Positions 25,064 to 31,677 of a stretch of 34,914 nt of DNA are shown here, one piece after another. The stretch is from Actinomycetes bacterium (GTDB lineage Bacteria > Actinomycetota > Actinomycetes > Actinomycetales > Microbacteriaceae). Within the stretch, counting starts at the first letter, position 1; each line of letters begins with the position of its first letter. The DNA lies in the NCBI GenBank assembly GCA_023432005.1, contig JAEYVF010000105.1, positions 1-34,914 of the forward strand. Direction: 5' to 3'. Made by a program: the position numbers and the translations under genes. The notes beneath the pieces are model-generated. The model ran no database searches. It was not told the origin of the DNA and saw nothing but the letters and a program-made list of their open reading frames with translations.

Positions 25064-25354
25064 ATGATCGCGATGTACATCCTCCGGTGCTCCGACGGCA
25101 GCTACCACGTCGGATCCAGCCGCGACCTCGAGCAGCGGATGCAACAGCACGCGGCAGGGGAGGGGAGCCATTGCACGCGAACCCCGATGCCGGTCGAGCT
25201 GGTCTATGTCCACGAGTGCGAGAACGTCGCCGAAGCCTACGCCGCTGAGAAGCGCGTGCAGGGATGGTCGCGTGCCAAGCGCGAGGCACTCATCCGCGGC
25301 GAGCAGCACCTGTTGCCGCAGTTGAGCCGAAAGGGCTTCCGGAGAGAGCAGTAG
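25064..25354 (+). CDS. Small GIY-YIG domain protein (UPF0213-like)
   Basis: Single-domain protein of 96 residues. The GIY-YIG fold reads MYILRCSDGSYHVGS (4-18), so the GIY and YIG triads are MYI and HVG. The conserved Arg is in SRDLEQRMQQH (about 18-28). The metal-binding Glu is in AYAAEKRVQGWSRAKREALI (about 57-76). The active site looks complete, so it may cut DNA, though most solitary members are untested. ATG 25073 is an alternative start. It is not a usual member of the rsmG-parA block; it lies between parS 1 and 2 and is flanked by the palindromic repeats, which suggests later insertion. Confidence 0.88.
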   Translation: MIAMYILRCSDGSYHVGSSRDLEQRMQQHAAGEGSHCTRTPMPVELVYVHECENVAEAYAAEKRVQGWSRAKREALIRGEQHLLPQLSRKGFRREQ

Positions 25355-25362
25355 CGCTCGGA

Positions 25363-25378
25363 TGTTTCACGTGAAACA
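25363..25378. promoter_or_regulatory. parS site 2
   Basis: TGTTTCACGTGAAACA, perfect consensus palindrome, 9 nt after the GIY-YIG stop codon and 1113 nt from parS 1. Confidence 0.97.
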
Positions 25379-25436
25379 TCGAGCCGTGGGGATACCCCTC
25401 GTGCTGTTGATGCCCGGCGGGGACGCTCGATTTGTG

Positions 25437-25520
25437 GGTCGAGTGCCGCGACGCAGTCGCGGTGTATCGAGACCCGCATGCGGCGGTGGTTTCGATACGC
25501 CGCTGCGCGGCTACTCAACC
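25437..25520 (+). repeat. 84-bp direct repeat, copy 1 (type B plus type A palindromes)
   Basis: Composite unit. A type B palindrome (25437-25474) has arms GGTCGAGTG and GTATCGAGACC around CCGCGAC-gca-GTCGCGG. A 12-nt spacer follows, then a type A palindrome (25487-25520) with TGGTTTCGATACG, core CCGC-tgc-GCGG and CTACTCAACC. It is identical base for base to 25599-25682. Confidence 0.92.
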
Positions 25521-25598
25521 GGCAGGGGCGCGCGGTGTTTCGAGACGCTACGTGTGAGGCATGTGGTTCGATGCCCTGCGGGAGGCGCCGTACTCGTT

Positions 25599-25682
25599 GG
25601 TCGAGTGCCGCGACGCAGTCGCGGTGTATCGAGACCCGCATGCGGCGGTGGTTTCGATACGCCGCTGCGCGGCTACTCAACC
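25599..25682 (+). repeat. 84-bp direct repeat, copy 2
   Basis: Exact duplicate of 25437-25520, starting 162 nt later in the same direction. The type A part here ends with the full CTACTCAACCA at 25683. Confidence 0.92.
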
Positions 25683-25792
25683 AACAGGGGCGCGGGTGCT
25701 GCGCGGAACCAACAGGGGTGCGGGTCGTGCGCGGCTTCTCGTTCAGCTCGTGATAGCCGCGGTGTATCGAGACCACCTATCCCGCCGTCGAT

Positions 25793-25798
25793 TACAGT
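25793..25798 (+). promoter_or_regulatory. Candidate -10 element of parA promoter
   Basis: TACAGT fits TANNNT and lies between the repeats and parS 3, so parS would sit just after the transcription start. No good -35 is seen. Confidence 0.35.
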
Positions 25799-25824
25799 GG
25801 AGAGTCGCGGTCTGACGGCCGCGA

Positions 25825-25840
25825 TGTTTCACGTGAAACA
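25825..25840. promoter_or_regulatory. parS site 3 at the parA start
   Basis: TGTTTCACGTGAAACA, perfect. Read in the parA frame from ATG 25824 it encodes MFHVKH, so it either overlaps the parA start or ends 13 nt before the GTG at 25854. Confidence 0.97.
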
Positions 25841-25853
25841 CCGAGAGGCATTC

Positions 25854-26759
25854 GTGACGACCCCCAGCCCCTTCGACGCGTCGACCCCACTCGCGCGCGA
25901 AGTCGCCGACATCACCCGACGACGCATGGCCCTTGCCGCCGAGACCTTCCCGCTTCCGGCCAAGACCCGTGTCTTCACCGTGGCGAACCAGAAGGGGGGT
26001 GTCGGCAAGACGACGACCGCGGTGAACCTCGCGGCCGCCCTGGCGCAGGCAGGTGCGCGCGTGCTCGTCATCGACCTCGACCCGCAGGGCAACGCCTCCA
26101 CCGCGCTCGGCGTCGAGCACCGGTCGGAGACCGCAAGCGTCTACGACGTCATCATCGGCGACTCCCCCATGCGCGAGGTCGTACAGGCCAGCCCCGACTT
26201 CGACAGCCTCGACTGCATCCCGGCCACCATCCACCTCGCCGGCGCGGAGATCGAGCTCGTCTCGATGGTCGCGCGCGAGCAGCGGCTGCGCTCGGCGCTC
26301 GAGACGTACATCGCCGAGAGCGACGAGCCTCCGCACTACGTCTTCATCGACTGCCCGCCTTCGCTCGGCCTGCTCACCATCAACGCATTCGTGGCGGCGA
26401 AGGAGGTGCTGATCCCGATCCAGTGCGAGTACTACGCACTCGAGGGACTGTCTCAGCTCCTCAACAACATCAAGCTCATCGAGCGGCACCTCAACCCCGA
26501 GCTCGCCGTCTCGACGATCCTGCTCACGATGTACGATTCCCGCACCAACCTGGCCCACCAGGTGGTCGACGAGGTGCGCGAGCACTTCCCGGACGAGGTG
26601 CTCGACACCGTGATCCCGCGCTCGGTGCGCATCTCCGAGGCGCCGAGCTACGGGCAGAGTGTCATCAGCTACGACCTGAACTCCCCGGGTTCGCTGTCGT
26701 ACCGGGAGGCGGCGGCCGAGATCGCCCGCCGCGGCGCTGAGAAGCAGGAGGACAACTGA
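25854..26759 (+). CDS. parA: Chromosome partitioning ATPase ParA
   Basis: Walker-type ATPase that pairs with ParB to move and hold origins. From the GTG at 25854 it has 301 residues. The deviant Walker A KGGVGKTT is at 47-54 (signature Lys47, catalytic Lys52). DLDPQGNASTALG lies at about 74-86, and FIDCPPSLGLLTINA is the Walker B region. A 40-residue N-terminal extension precedes the ATPase, as is usual in actinobacteria. GAGAGG at 25843-25848 supports the GTG. The in-frame ATG at 25824 inside parS would add MFHVKHREAF and cannot be excluded. The stop overlaps the parB ATG by one base (TGATG). Confidence 0.97.
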   Translation: MTTPSPFDASTPLAREVADITRRRMALAAETFPLPAKTRVFTVANQKGGVGKTTTAVNLAAALAQAGARVLVIDLDPQGNASTALGVEHRSETASVYDVIIGDSPMREVVQASPDFDSLDCIPATIHLAGAEIELVSMVAREQRLRSALETYIAESDEPPHYVFIDCPPSLGLLTINAFVAAKEVLIPIQCEYYALEGLSQLLNNIKLIERHLNPELAVSTILLTMYDSRTNLAHQVVDEVREHFPDEVLDTVIPRSVRISEAPSYGQSVISYDLNSPGSLSYREAAAEIARRGAEKQEDN

Positions 26760-27718
26760 TGGCGGCTCCCAAGCGCACGGGACTCGGCCGGGGGATCGGG
26801 GCGCTCATCCCGACCGCGGCGACCGACGACCACGCCGAGCGACCGGTCGACGTATTCTTCCCGGCGAATGAGGAGCACACCGATCTCGTCGCGGTGCCGG
26901 GGGCTCGGCTCGCGAGCCTCTCACCGCACGACATCGTGCCCAACCCGCAGCAGCCCCGCCACGAGTTCCGCGAGGAGGAGCTCCAGGAGCTCATCGTGTC
27001 GGTGCGCGAGTTCGGAGTGCTGCAGCCGATCGTCGTGCGCCCGCGAACCGGTGCAGCTGCGGGGGAGCCGCGTTACGAGCTCATCATGGGCGAGCGGCGG
27101 CTGCGTGCGTCGAAGGCAGCCGGGCTCGAGAGCATCCCCGCCGTCGTGCGCAACACCGACGACGACGCGATGCTGCGGGACGCCCTGCTCGAGAACCTGC
27201 ACCGGGCCGAGCTCAACCCGCTCGAGGAGGCATCCGCTTACAAGCAGCTGCTCGAGGACTTCGGCATCACCCAGGAGCAGCTCGCGGATCGGATCGGCCG
27301 CTCGCGTCCGCAGATCACCAACACGCTGCGCCTCCTGCGACTGCCGGCGTCGGTGCAGCGCCGCGTCGCGGCCGGGGTGCTGACGGCCGGCCACGCGCGG
27401 GCCATCCTGTCCGTCGGCGACGAGCCCACGATGGAGCGCCTCGCCGACAAGATCGTCAACGAAGACCTCTCCGTGCGCGCCGCGGAGGCGGCGGCCGCCC
27501 TCATCGACGGAAAGCCGAAGAAGGCGCCCAAGCCGGCCGCCGGGAAACGGCAGGATCATCTCGCCGAGATCGCCGAGCGCCTCGGTGACCGCCTCGACAC
27601 CCGCGTGAAGATCAGTCTCGGAGCGAGCAAGGGCACTATCGTGATCGACTTCGCGACCGTCGGCGATCTCAACCGCATCCTGAAGGAGCTCGGGCAGGAT
27701 CCGTTCGAGGCGCGGTAG
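26759..27718 (+). CDS. parB: Chromosome partitioning protein ParB
   Basis: CTP-dependent DNA clamp of 319 residues that loads at parS and spreads. The N-terminal ParA-activating stretch is LGRGIGALIP (9-18). The CTP-binding part includes NPQQPRHEF (62-70), GERRLRASKAAG (111-122) and ENLHRAELNPLEEA (145-158). The helix-turn-helix follows (about 165-195, GITQEQLADRIGRSRPQITNTLRLLRLP). A Lys/Pro-rich linker (about 250-263) leads to the dimerisation domain. Three perfect parS targets lie within 2.6 kb upstream. It converges on ddl; the 192-nt gap carries two palindromic repeats. Confidence 0.98.
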   Translation: MAAPKRTGLGRGIGALIPTAATDDHAERPVDVFFPANEEHTDLVAVPGARLASLSPHDIVPNPQQPRHEFREEELQELIVSVREFGVLQPIVVRPRTGAAAGEPRYELIMGERRLRASKAAGLESIPAVVRNTDDDAMLRDALLENLHRAELNPLEEASAYKQLLEDFGITQEQLADRIGRSRPQITNTLRLLRLPASVQRRVAAGVLTAGHARAILSVGDEPTMERLADKIVNEDLSVRAAEAAAALIDGKPKKAPKPAAGKRQDHLAEIAERLGDRLDTRVKISLGASKGTIVIDFATVGDLNRILKELGQDPFEAR

Positions 27719-27740
27719 GCGGCTGCCACGCCCGACCCTG

Positions 27741-27776
27741 TTGGTTGGTTAGCCGCGGAGCGGCGTATCGACCGCC
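27741..27776 (-). repeat. Dispersed palindromic repeat, degenerate type A copy
   Basis: TTGGTTGGTTAGCC and GGCGTATCGACCGCCA flank the core GCCGC-gga-GCGGC (27752-27764). It lies 22 nt after the parB stop. Confidence 0.65.
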
Positions 27777-27801
27777 ACGCGGCTGAGGTGAGGCCTTACG
27801 G

Positions 27802-27848
27802 GGTCTCGATACGCGGTCGGTCGCTGCGCGCCCGTCCGCACTCGACCA
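27802..27848 (+). repeat. Dispersed palindromic repeat, type B copy
   Basis: The left arm GGTCTCGATACGCGG and right arm CCGCACTCGACCA match the type B arms found before parA (opposite strand). The core is longer and less regular. The gap 27719-27910 holds no gene. Confidence 0.68.
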
Positions 27849-27910
27849 GGGGAGGGGAGGGCGCGTTCTCGTACTCCGCGACGCCAGGAAAAACCCTGGT
27901 CAGGTACGCT

Positions 27911-28861
27911 TTATGAGCGACGCGCGTCCTCGGCGAGGGCGGCGTAGATCCAGCCCAGGTCGTAGCCGGCGGCCTCGAGCGCCTGGGGGAGCAGCGAGGT
28001 CTCCGTGAGGCCCGGCAGCACGTTCGCCTCGAGGAACCACGGGGTGCCCGAGCCGTCCACGATGAGGTCGACGCGCGAGATGTGGCGCATGCCGAGGGCC
28101 TGGTGCGCCGCGAGCGCGGTCTCGGCCGCGCGAGCCGCCACCTCATCCGCGAGTCGCGCGGGCACGTAGAAGCGCGTCTCACCGGCGTTGTAGCGGGCCT
28201 CGAAGCTGTAGACGCCCGAGAGGGGCTCGATCTCGACCGCGGGCAGCGCCACGGGACCGTCGCCGGTGTCGATCACCCCGATCGCGATCTCGGTGCCGCG
28301 GATGCACTGCTCGACGAGCGCGACATCGCCGTACGTATAGGCGTCGACCATGGCGCGGGGCAGCTCGGCGCGATCCTCGACGATCGTCACGCCCTGGGCG
28401 GATCCCCCGCGTGCCGGCTTCACGACGAGAGGCACCGGCAGCTCGTCCGCGATCGCCTCGAAGACGGCATCCGCTCCGAGCTCCCGGAAGGCGTCGCGGG
28501 CGAGCGTGATCGACCGCGGCGTCGGCACGCCGGCACGCTCCGCGACGACCTTCGCGGTCGGCTTGTCCCACGCGAGACGCGCGGCGCCCGAGAGCGAGCC
28601 GACGAACGGGATGCCGAGGAACTCGAGCAGGCCGCGCAGCGCGCCGTCCTCGCCGCTCGCGCCGTGGAGGGCGGGCCAGACGACATCCGGCCGCGTCTCC
28701 CGCAGGTAGCTGAGGAGTGTCGCGTCGGGGTCGCGCAGCTCGACGTCGACCCCGTGACCGATGAGGGCGTCGGCGACGCGTCGACCCGAGCGCAGCGACA
28801 CGTCGCGCTCGTGCGAGATGCCGCCTGCGAGCACGACGATGTGAAGGGGGGCGTCGGTCAC
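27911..28861 (-). CDS. ddl: D-alanine--D-alanine ligase
   Basis: ATP-grasp ligase of 316 residues that makes the D-Ala-D-Ala dipeptide for peptidoglycan precursors. N-terminal motifs are VVLAGGISHERDVSLRSG (9-26) and HGASGEDG (canonical HGxxGEDG, about 65-72). The ATP-grasp part has VVKPARGGSAQGV, where the usual GSS is GSA, and the EARY loop. The metal site is RVDLIVD...WFLEANVLPGLTETSL, with EAN in place of the more usual E(V/I)N. It is shorter than E. coli DdlB homologues by only a few residues. The start is a GTG with GGAGG 6 nt upstream. These small changes are compatible with a ligase-like enzyme, but strict D-Ala-D-Ala specificity is not proven. Confidence 0.88.
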   Translation of the reverse strand: MTDAPLHIVVLAGGISHERDVSLRSGRRVADALIGHGVDVELRDPDATLLSYLRETRPDVVWPALHGASGEDGALRGLLEFLGIPFVGSLSGAARLAWDKPTAKVVAERAGVPTPRSITLARDAFRELGADAVFEAIADELPVPLVVKPARGGSAQGVTIVEDRAELPRAMVDAYTYGDVALVEQCIRGTEIAIGVIDTGDGPVALPAVEIEPLSGVYSFEARYNAGETRFYVPARLADEVAARAAETALAAHQALGMRHISRVDLIVDGSGTPWFLEANVLPGLTETSLLPQALEAAGYDLGWIYAALAEDARRS

Positions 28862-28875
28862 GTGGAACCTCCGGG

Positions 28876-30177
28876 TCAGCCGGCGTAGGGCGGGAGCACG
28901 TCGCGCTCGGCCGGGACGATCGGCAACGGCGCGGTCTGGTGGAACTCGCCGAGAAGCGCGAGCTCTCCGTTGATCACGCTCGCGAGGCGGCGGATGCCCT
29001 CGCGGATGAAGTCGGGCGTCGGATAGCAGAACGACAGCCGCATATTACGGCGTCCGCCTCCGTCGGCGAAGAACGCGGTGCCGGGCGTGTAGGCGACGAG
29101 CTCCTTGACGGCGCGCGGCAGCATGGCCTTCGAGTCGAGGTGCTCGGGCATCGTGAGCCACACGTAGAAGCCGCCGTTCGGCACCGTCCAGCTCATGGCG
29201 GGCAGGTGATCGCGGAGGGCCGACAGCATGGCGTCGCGCCGCTCGCGGTAGACGCCGCGGAAGGTGTCGATCTGCCCCCGCCAGTCGGCCGTCTCCATGT
29301 ACTCCGAGATGACGATCTGCGAGAACGACGACGGCGACAGCACGGCGGCCTCGTTGGCGAGGATGAGCTTCTCGCGAATGGCGTGGGGCGCGATCGCCCA
29401 GCCGACGCGGAGGCCGGGGGCGAGCGTCTTCGAGAACGTGCCGAGGTACACGACACCCTCGTCGTCGATCGAGCGCATGGCCGGGGGCGGCGCCTGGTCG
29501 AAGTAGAGCAACCCGTAGGGGTTGTCCTCGAGGACGAGGATCCCCTCGGAGCGGGCGATCTCGAGGATCTCGACGCGGCGCTCCCAGGTGAGCGTCACGC
29601 CCATCGGGTTCTGGAAGCTCGGGACGGTATAGAGGAACTTGATGCGGCGCCCCTCCGCCTTGACGCGTGCGATGGTCTCCCGCAGCGCCTGCGGGTCGAG
29701 CCCGTTCTCGTCCATGGGCGAGTGCACGGTCTCGGCCTGGAACGACTTGAAGACCGTGATCGCGGTGACGTAGCTGGGCCCCTCCGCGATGACGACGTCG
29801 CCCGGGTCGAGGAAGAGCTTGGCGAGCAGCTCGAGCGCGTGCTGCGAGCCCGTGGTGACGACCACGTCGTCGACGGAGCCGTGGATGCCCTCGAGGGCCA
29901 TGACCTCGAGGATCTGCTCGCGCAGGCGGGGCACCCCCTGGCCCGAGCCGTATTGAAGCGCGACGGCGCCACGGTCGCCGATCGTGCGGTCGACGGCGCG
30001 CTCGACGAGCTCCGTGGGGAGCGCCGACACGTACGGCATGCCGCCCGCGAGCGATACCACCTCGGGCCGGCTCGCGACGGCGAAGAGAGCTCGCACCTCG
30101 GACGCCGCCAGTCCGGCCGTGCGCGCGGCGTAGTGGCCGTACCACGGGTCGAGGTTGGTGCCCTGGGTGCTCGTCAT
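28876..30177 (-). CDS. PLP-dependent aminotransferase, fold type I (2-aminoadipate transaminase-like)
   Basis: Class I/II aminotransferase of 433 residues. The PLP-binding Lys250 is in GTFSKTLAPGLRVGW (247-260). Upstream are TTGSQHALELLAKLFLDPGD (108-127), VPSFQNPMGV with the conserved Asn (185-194) and VLEDNPYGLLYF (215-226). It has no N-terminal winged-helix, so it is not a MocR regulator. The family mixes aromatic, kynurenine, valine and 2-aminoadipate transaminases, so the substrate is open. It lies 14 nt before ddl in the same direction; a link to D-amino-acid or wall precursor supply is possible but not shown. Confidence 0.93.
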   Translation of the reverse strand: MTSTQGTNLDPWYGHYAARTAGLAASEVRALFAVASRPEVVSLAGGMPYVSALPTELVERAVDRTIGDRGAVALQYGSGQGVPRLREQILEVMALEGIHGSVDDVVVTTGSQHALELLAKLFLDPGDVVIAEGPSYVTAITVFKSFQAETVHSPMDENGLDPQALRETIARVKAEGRRIKFLYTVPSFQNPMGVTLTWERRVEILEIARSEGILVLEDNPYGLLYFDQAPPPAMRSIDDEGVVYLGTFSKTLAPGLRVGWAIAPHAIREKLILANEAAVLSPSSFSQIVISEYMETADWRGQIDTFRGVYRERRDAMLSALRDHLPAMSWTVPNGGFYVWLTMPEHLDSKAMLPRAVKELVAYTPGTAFFADGGGRRNMRLSFCYPTPDFIREGIRRLASVINGELALLGEFHQTAPLPIVPAERDVLPPYAG

Positions 30178-30204
30178 GTGCGGTCCGTTCGATCGGTGCC
30201 CTCC

Positions 30205-30210
30205 AGGTTA
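30205..30210 (-). promoter_or_regulatory. Candidate -10 element of the aminotransferase promoter
   Basis: Minus-strand TAACCT fits TANNNT and lies 27 nt before the ATG, just after the trxA terminator. A clear -35 is missing. Confidence 0.35.
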
Positions 30211-30226
30211 GCCGCACGAACAGCAA

Positions 30227-30256
30227 GGCCCCCGCCCCGACGGGGGAGCGGGGGCC
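30227..30256 (-). terminator. Rho-independent-type terminator after trxA
   Basis: GGCCCCCGC (30227-30235) and GCGGGGGCC (30248-30256) form a perfect 9-bp stem, and the loop can pair further. On the minus strand it is followed by TTGCTGTTCGT, a T-rich stretch. It starts 18 nt after the trxA stop and separates trxBA from the aminotransferase gene. Confidence 0.82.
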
Positions 30257-30274
30257 GCGAGCAGGTGGTTGGCG

Positions 30275-30598
30275 TTACGCCAGGAACTCGGCCAGGTCGG
30301 CCTCGAGCGCCGGCTTCGGCTTCGCGCCGATGACGCGCTTGACGACCTCGCCGTTCTGGAAGACGTACATCGCCGGGATCGAGGTGATGCCGTACTTCAT
30401 GGCGGTCTCGGGGTTGTCGTCGACGTCGAGCTTCACGATCGAGATCTTGTCGACGTTCTCCTCGGCGATCTTGTCGAGGATGGGGGAGACCGCGCGGCAC
30501 GGACCGCACCAGGGTGCCCAGAAGTCGACCATGATCGGCTTCTCGGACGACAGGACCTCGTCGGCGAACGTGGCGTCGGTGACGGCCTTGGTGGACAT
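30275..30598 (-). CDS. trxA: Thioredoxin
   Basis: Disulfide reductant of 107 residues. The active site is WAPWCGPCR (27-35), and cis-Pro lies in ITSIPAMYVF. The family ends with GAKPKPALEADLAEFLA. The ATG at 30598 was chosen because GAAAGGAA lies about 6 nt upstream and the longer open frame adds only a repeat-like Arg/Ser/Pro stretch. trxB is 34 nt upstream, so reductase and thioredoxin are one operon. The hairpin terminator follows directly. Confidence 0.98.
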   Translation of the reverse strand: MSTKAVTDATFADEVLSSEKPIMVDFWAPWCGPCRAVSPILDKIAEENVDKISIVKLDVDDNPETAMKYGITSIPAMYVFQNGEVVKRVIGAKPKPALEADLAEFLA

Positions 30599-30632
30599 GT
30601 GATTCCTTTCGGTGGGACGGAGCTGGCGCGGT

Positions 30633-31592
30633 TCAGGCGGTGACGGCCACCGCGGCGGCCTTCTCGGCATCCGCGAGCTCCGCCAGGTAGTGCTCGGCGT
30701 CGAGCGCCGCGACGACGCCCGAACCGGCCGCGGTCGCGGCCTGCTTGTAGGTGGGGTCGATGACGTCACCCGCGGCGAAGACACCCGGGAGGTTGGTCTG
30801 GGAGGTGCGTCCCTTGACGGCGATGGTGCCCTCGGGGGCGAGGTCGACCTGACCGTGCACGAGGTGCGTGCGGGGGTCGGCGCCGATCGCGACGAAGAGG
30901 CCCTGCACGTCGAGGGTCGTCTCGGTGCCGTCGACCGTGTCGACGATGCCGATGCCCGTCACCTTCTCGTCGCCGTAGATGTGCGCGACCTCGCTGTTCC
31001 AGATGACCTGGATCTTGGGGTCGGCGAACGCGCGCTCCTGCATCGCCTTCGAGGCGCGGAACTCGTCGCGCCGGTGCACGAGGTAGACGACGTCCGCGAA
31101 GCGGGTGAGGAAGGTGGCCTCCTCGAGCGCCGAGTCGCCACCGCCGACGACTGCGACCTTCTTCTGGCGGAAGAACGCGCCATCGCACGTGGCGCACCAC
31201 GAGACGCCGTAGCCCGAGAGGCGCTCCTCGTCGGCGAGACCGAGCTTGCGGTAGGCGGAACCCGTCGCGTAGATGAGGGCGGCGGCCTCGTGCACCTCGC
31301 CCGAGCCGAGCGTGACGCGCTTGACGGGGCCCTCGAGCTCGAGCGACACGACGTCGTCGTAGACGATCTCGGCGCCGAAGCGCTCGGCCTGCTGCTGCAT
31401 CCGGGTCATGAGCTCGGGGCCCATGATGCCCTCGGGGAAGCCCGGGAAGTTCTCGACCTCGGTGGTCTTCATGAGCTCGCCGCCGAACTCGACCGAGCTC
31501 GCGATCACGAGGGGCCGGAGGTTCGCGCGGGCCGCGTAGATGGCCGCGGTGTAACCGGCCGGGCCGGAACCGATGATGATGAGCTGTCGCAC
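30633..31592 (-). CDS. trxB: Thioredoxin-disulfide reductase
   Basis: FAD/NADPH flavoprotein of 319 residues that reduces thioredoxin. The FAD fold is QLIIIGSGPAGYTAAIYAARA (3-23). The redox pair is Cys133 and Cys136 in WCATCDGAFF, inside the NADPH domain with VVGGGDSALEEA (148-159). The C-terminal GVFAAGDVIDPTYKQAATAAGSG contacts FAD. The GTG at 31592 has AGGAG 8 nt upstream; a longer frame to 31631 would add 13 unrelated residues and is rejected. It reads with murJ but 85 nt apart, and has its own candidate promoter. Confidence 0.98.
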   Translation of the reverse strand: MRQLIIIGSGPAGYTAAIYAARANLRPLVIASSVEFGGELMKTTEVENFPGFPEGIMGPELMTRMQQQAERFGAEIVYDDVVSLELEGPVKRVTLGSGEVHEAAALIYATGSAYRKLGLADEERLSGYGVSWCATCDGAFFRQKKVAVVGGGDSALEEATFLTRFADVVYLVHRRDEFRASKAMQERAFADPKIQVIWNSEVAHIYGDEKVTGIGIVDTVDGTETTLDVQGLFVAIGADPRTHLVHGQVDLAPEGTIAVKGRTSQTNLPGVFAAGDVIDPTYKQAATAAGSGVVAALDAEHYLAELADAEKAAAVAVTA

Positions 31593-31631
31593 CGGGGTTC
31601 TCCTGTCGAGGGGGTACGCGAGGTACAACAC

Positions 31632-31637
31632 ATCCTA
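31632..31637 (-). promoter_or_regulatory. Candidate -10 element of the trxB promoter
   Basis: Minus-strand TAGGAT, the same hexamer as before gyrB, gives a leader of about 33 nt with a good ribosome site. A -35 is not evident. Confidence 0.42.
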
Positions 31638-31677
31638 GGTCGGCGGCATTCCACGCCTTCCGGGGCGGCCGCGCGTG

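Larger units (their letters stand above)
25379..25824. other. Gene-free stretch upstream of parA, packed with repeats
   Basis: The 446 nt contain two perfect 84-bp direct repeats and partial arms of the same family near 25535-25550 and 25757-25775. A TACAGT hexamer at 25793-25798 is a candidate parA -10. An open frame runs through it into parA, but the translation is repeat-derived and is not judged coding. Confidence 0.7.

Noticed and set aside
25437..25682. CRISPR array
   Set aside because: There are only two long units, each a compound palindrome, with no regular short repeat-spacer pattern and no cas genes nearby.
25362..25853. 164-codon N-terminal extension of parA, starting in parS 2
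   Set aside because: It translates the palindromic repeats (RFVGRVPRRSRGVSRPACGGGFD twice over) and has no homology to ParA. The true start is at 25854 or, less likely, 25824.
27884..27899. Hairpin CCAGG-aaaaac-CCTGG as parB/ddl terminator
   Set aside because: A 5-bp stem with an A-rich loop and no T run is too weak to call; the repeats in the same gap are equally good candidates.
31593..31631. 13-residue N-terminal extension of trxB
   Set aside because: The extension lacks a ribosome site, covers the predicted -10 and leader, and the GTG at 31592 with AGGAG gives the standard TrxB N-terminus.
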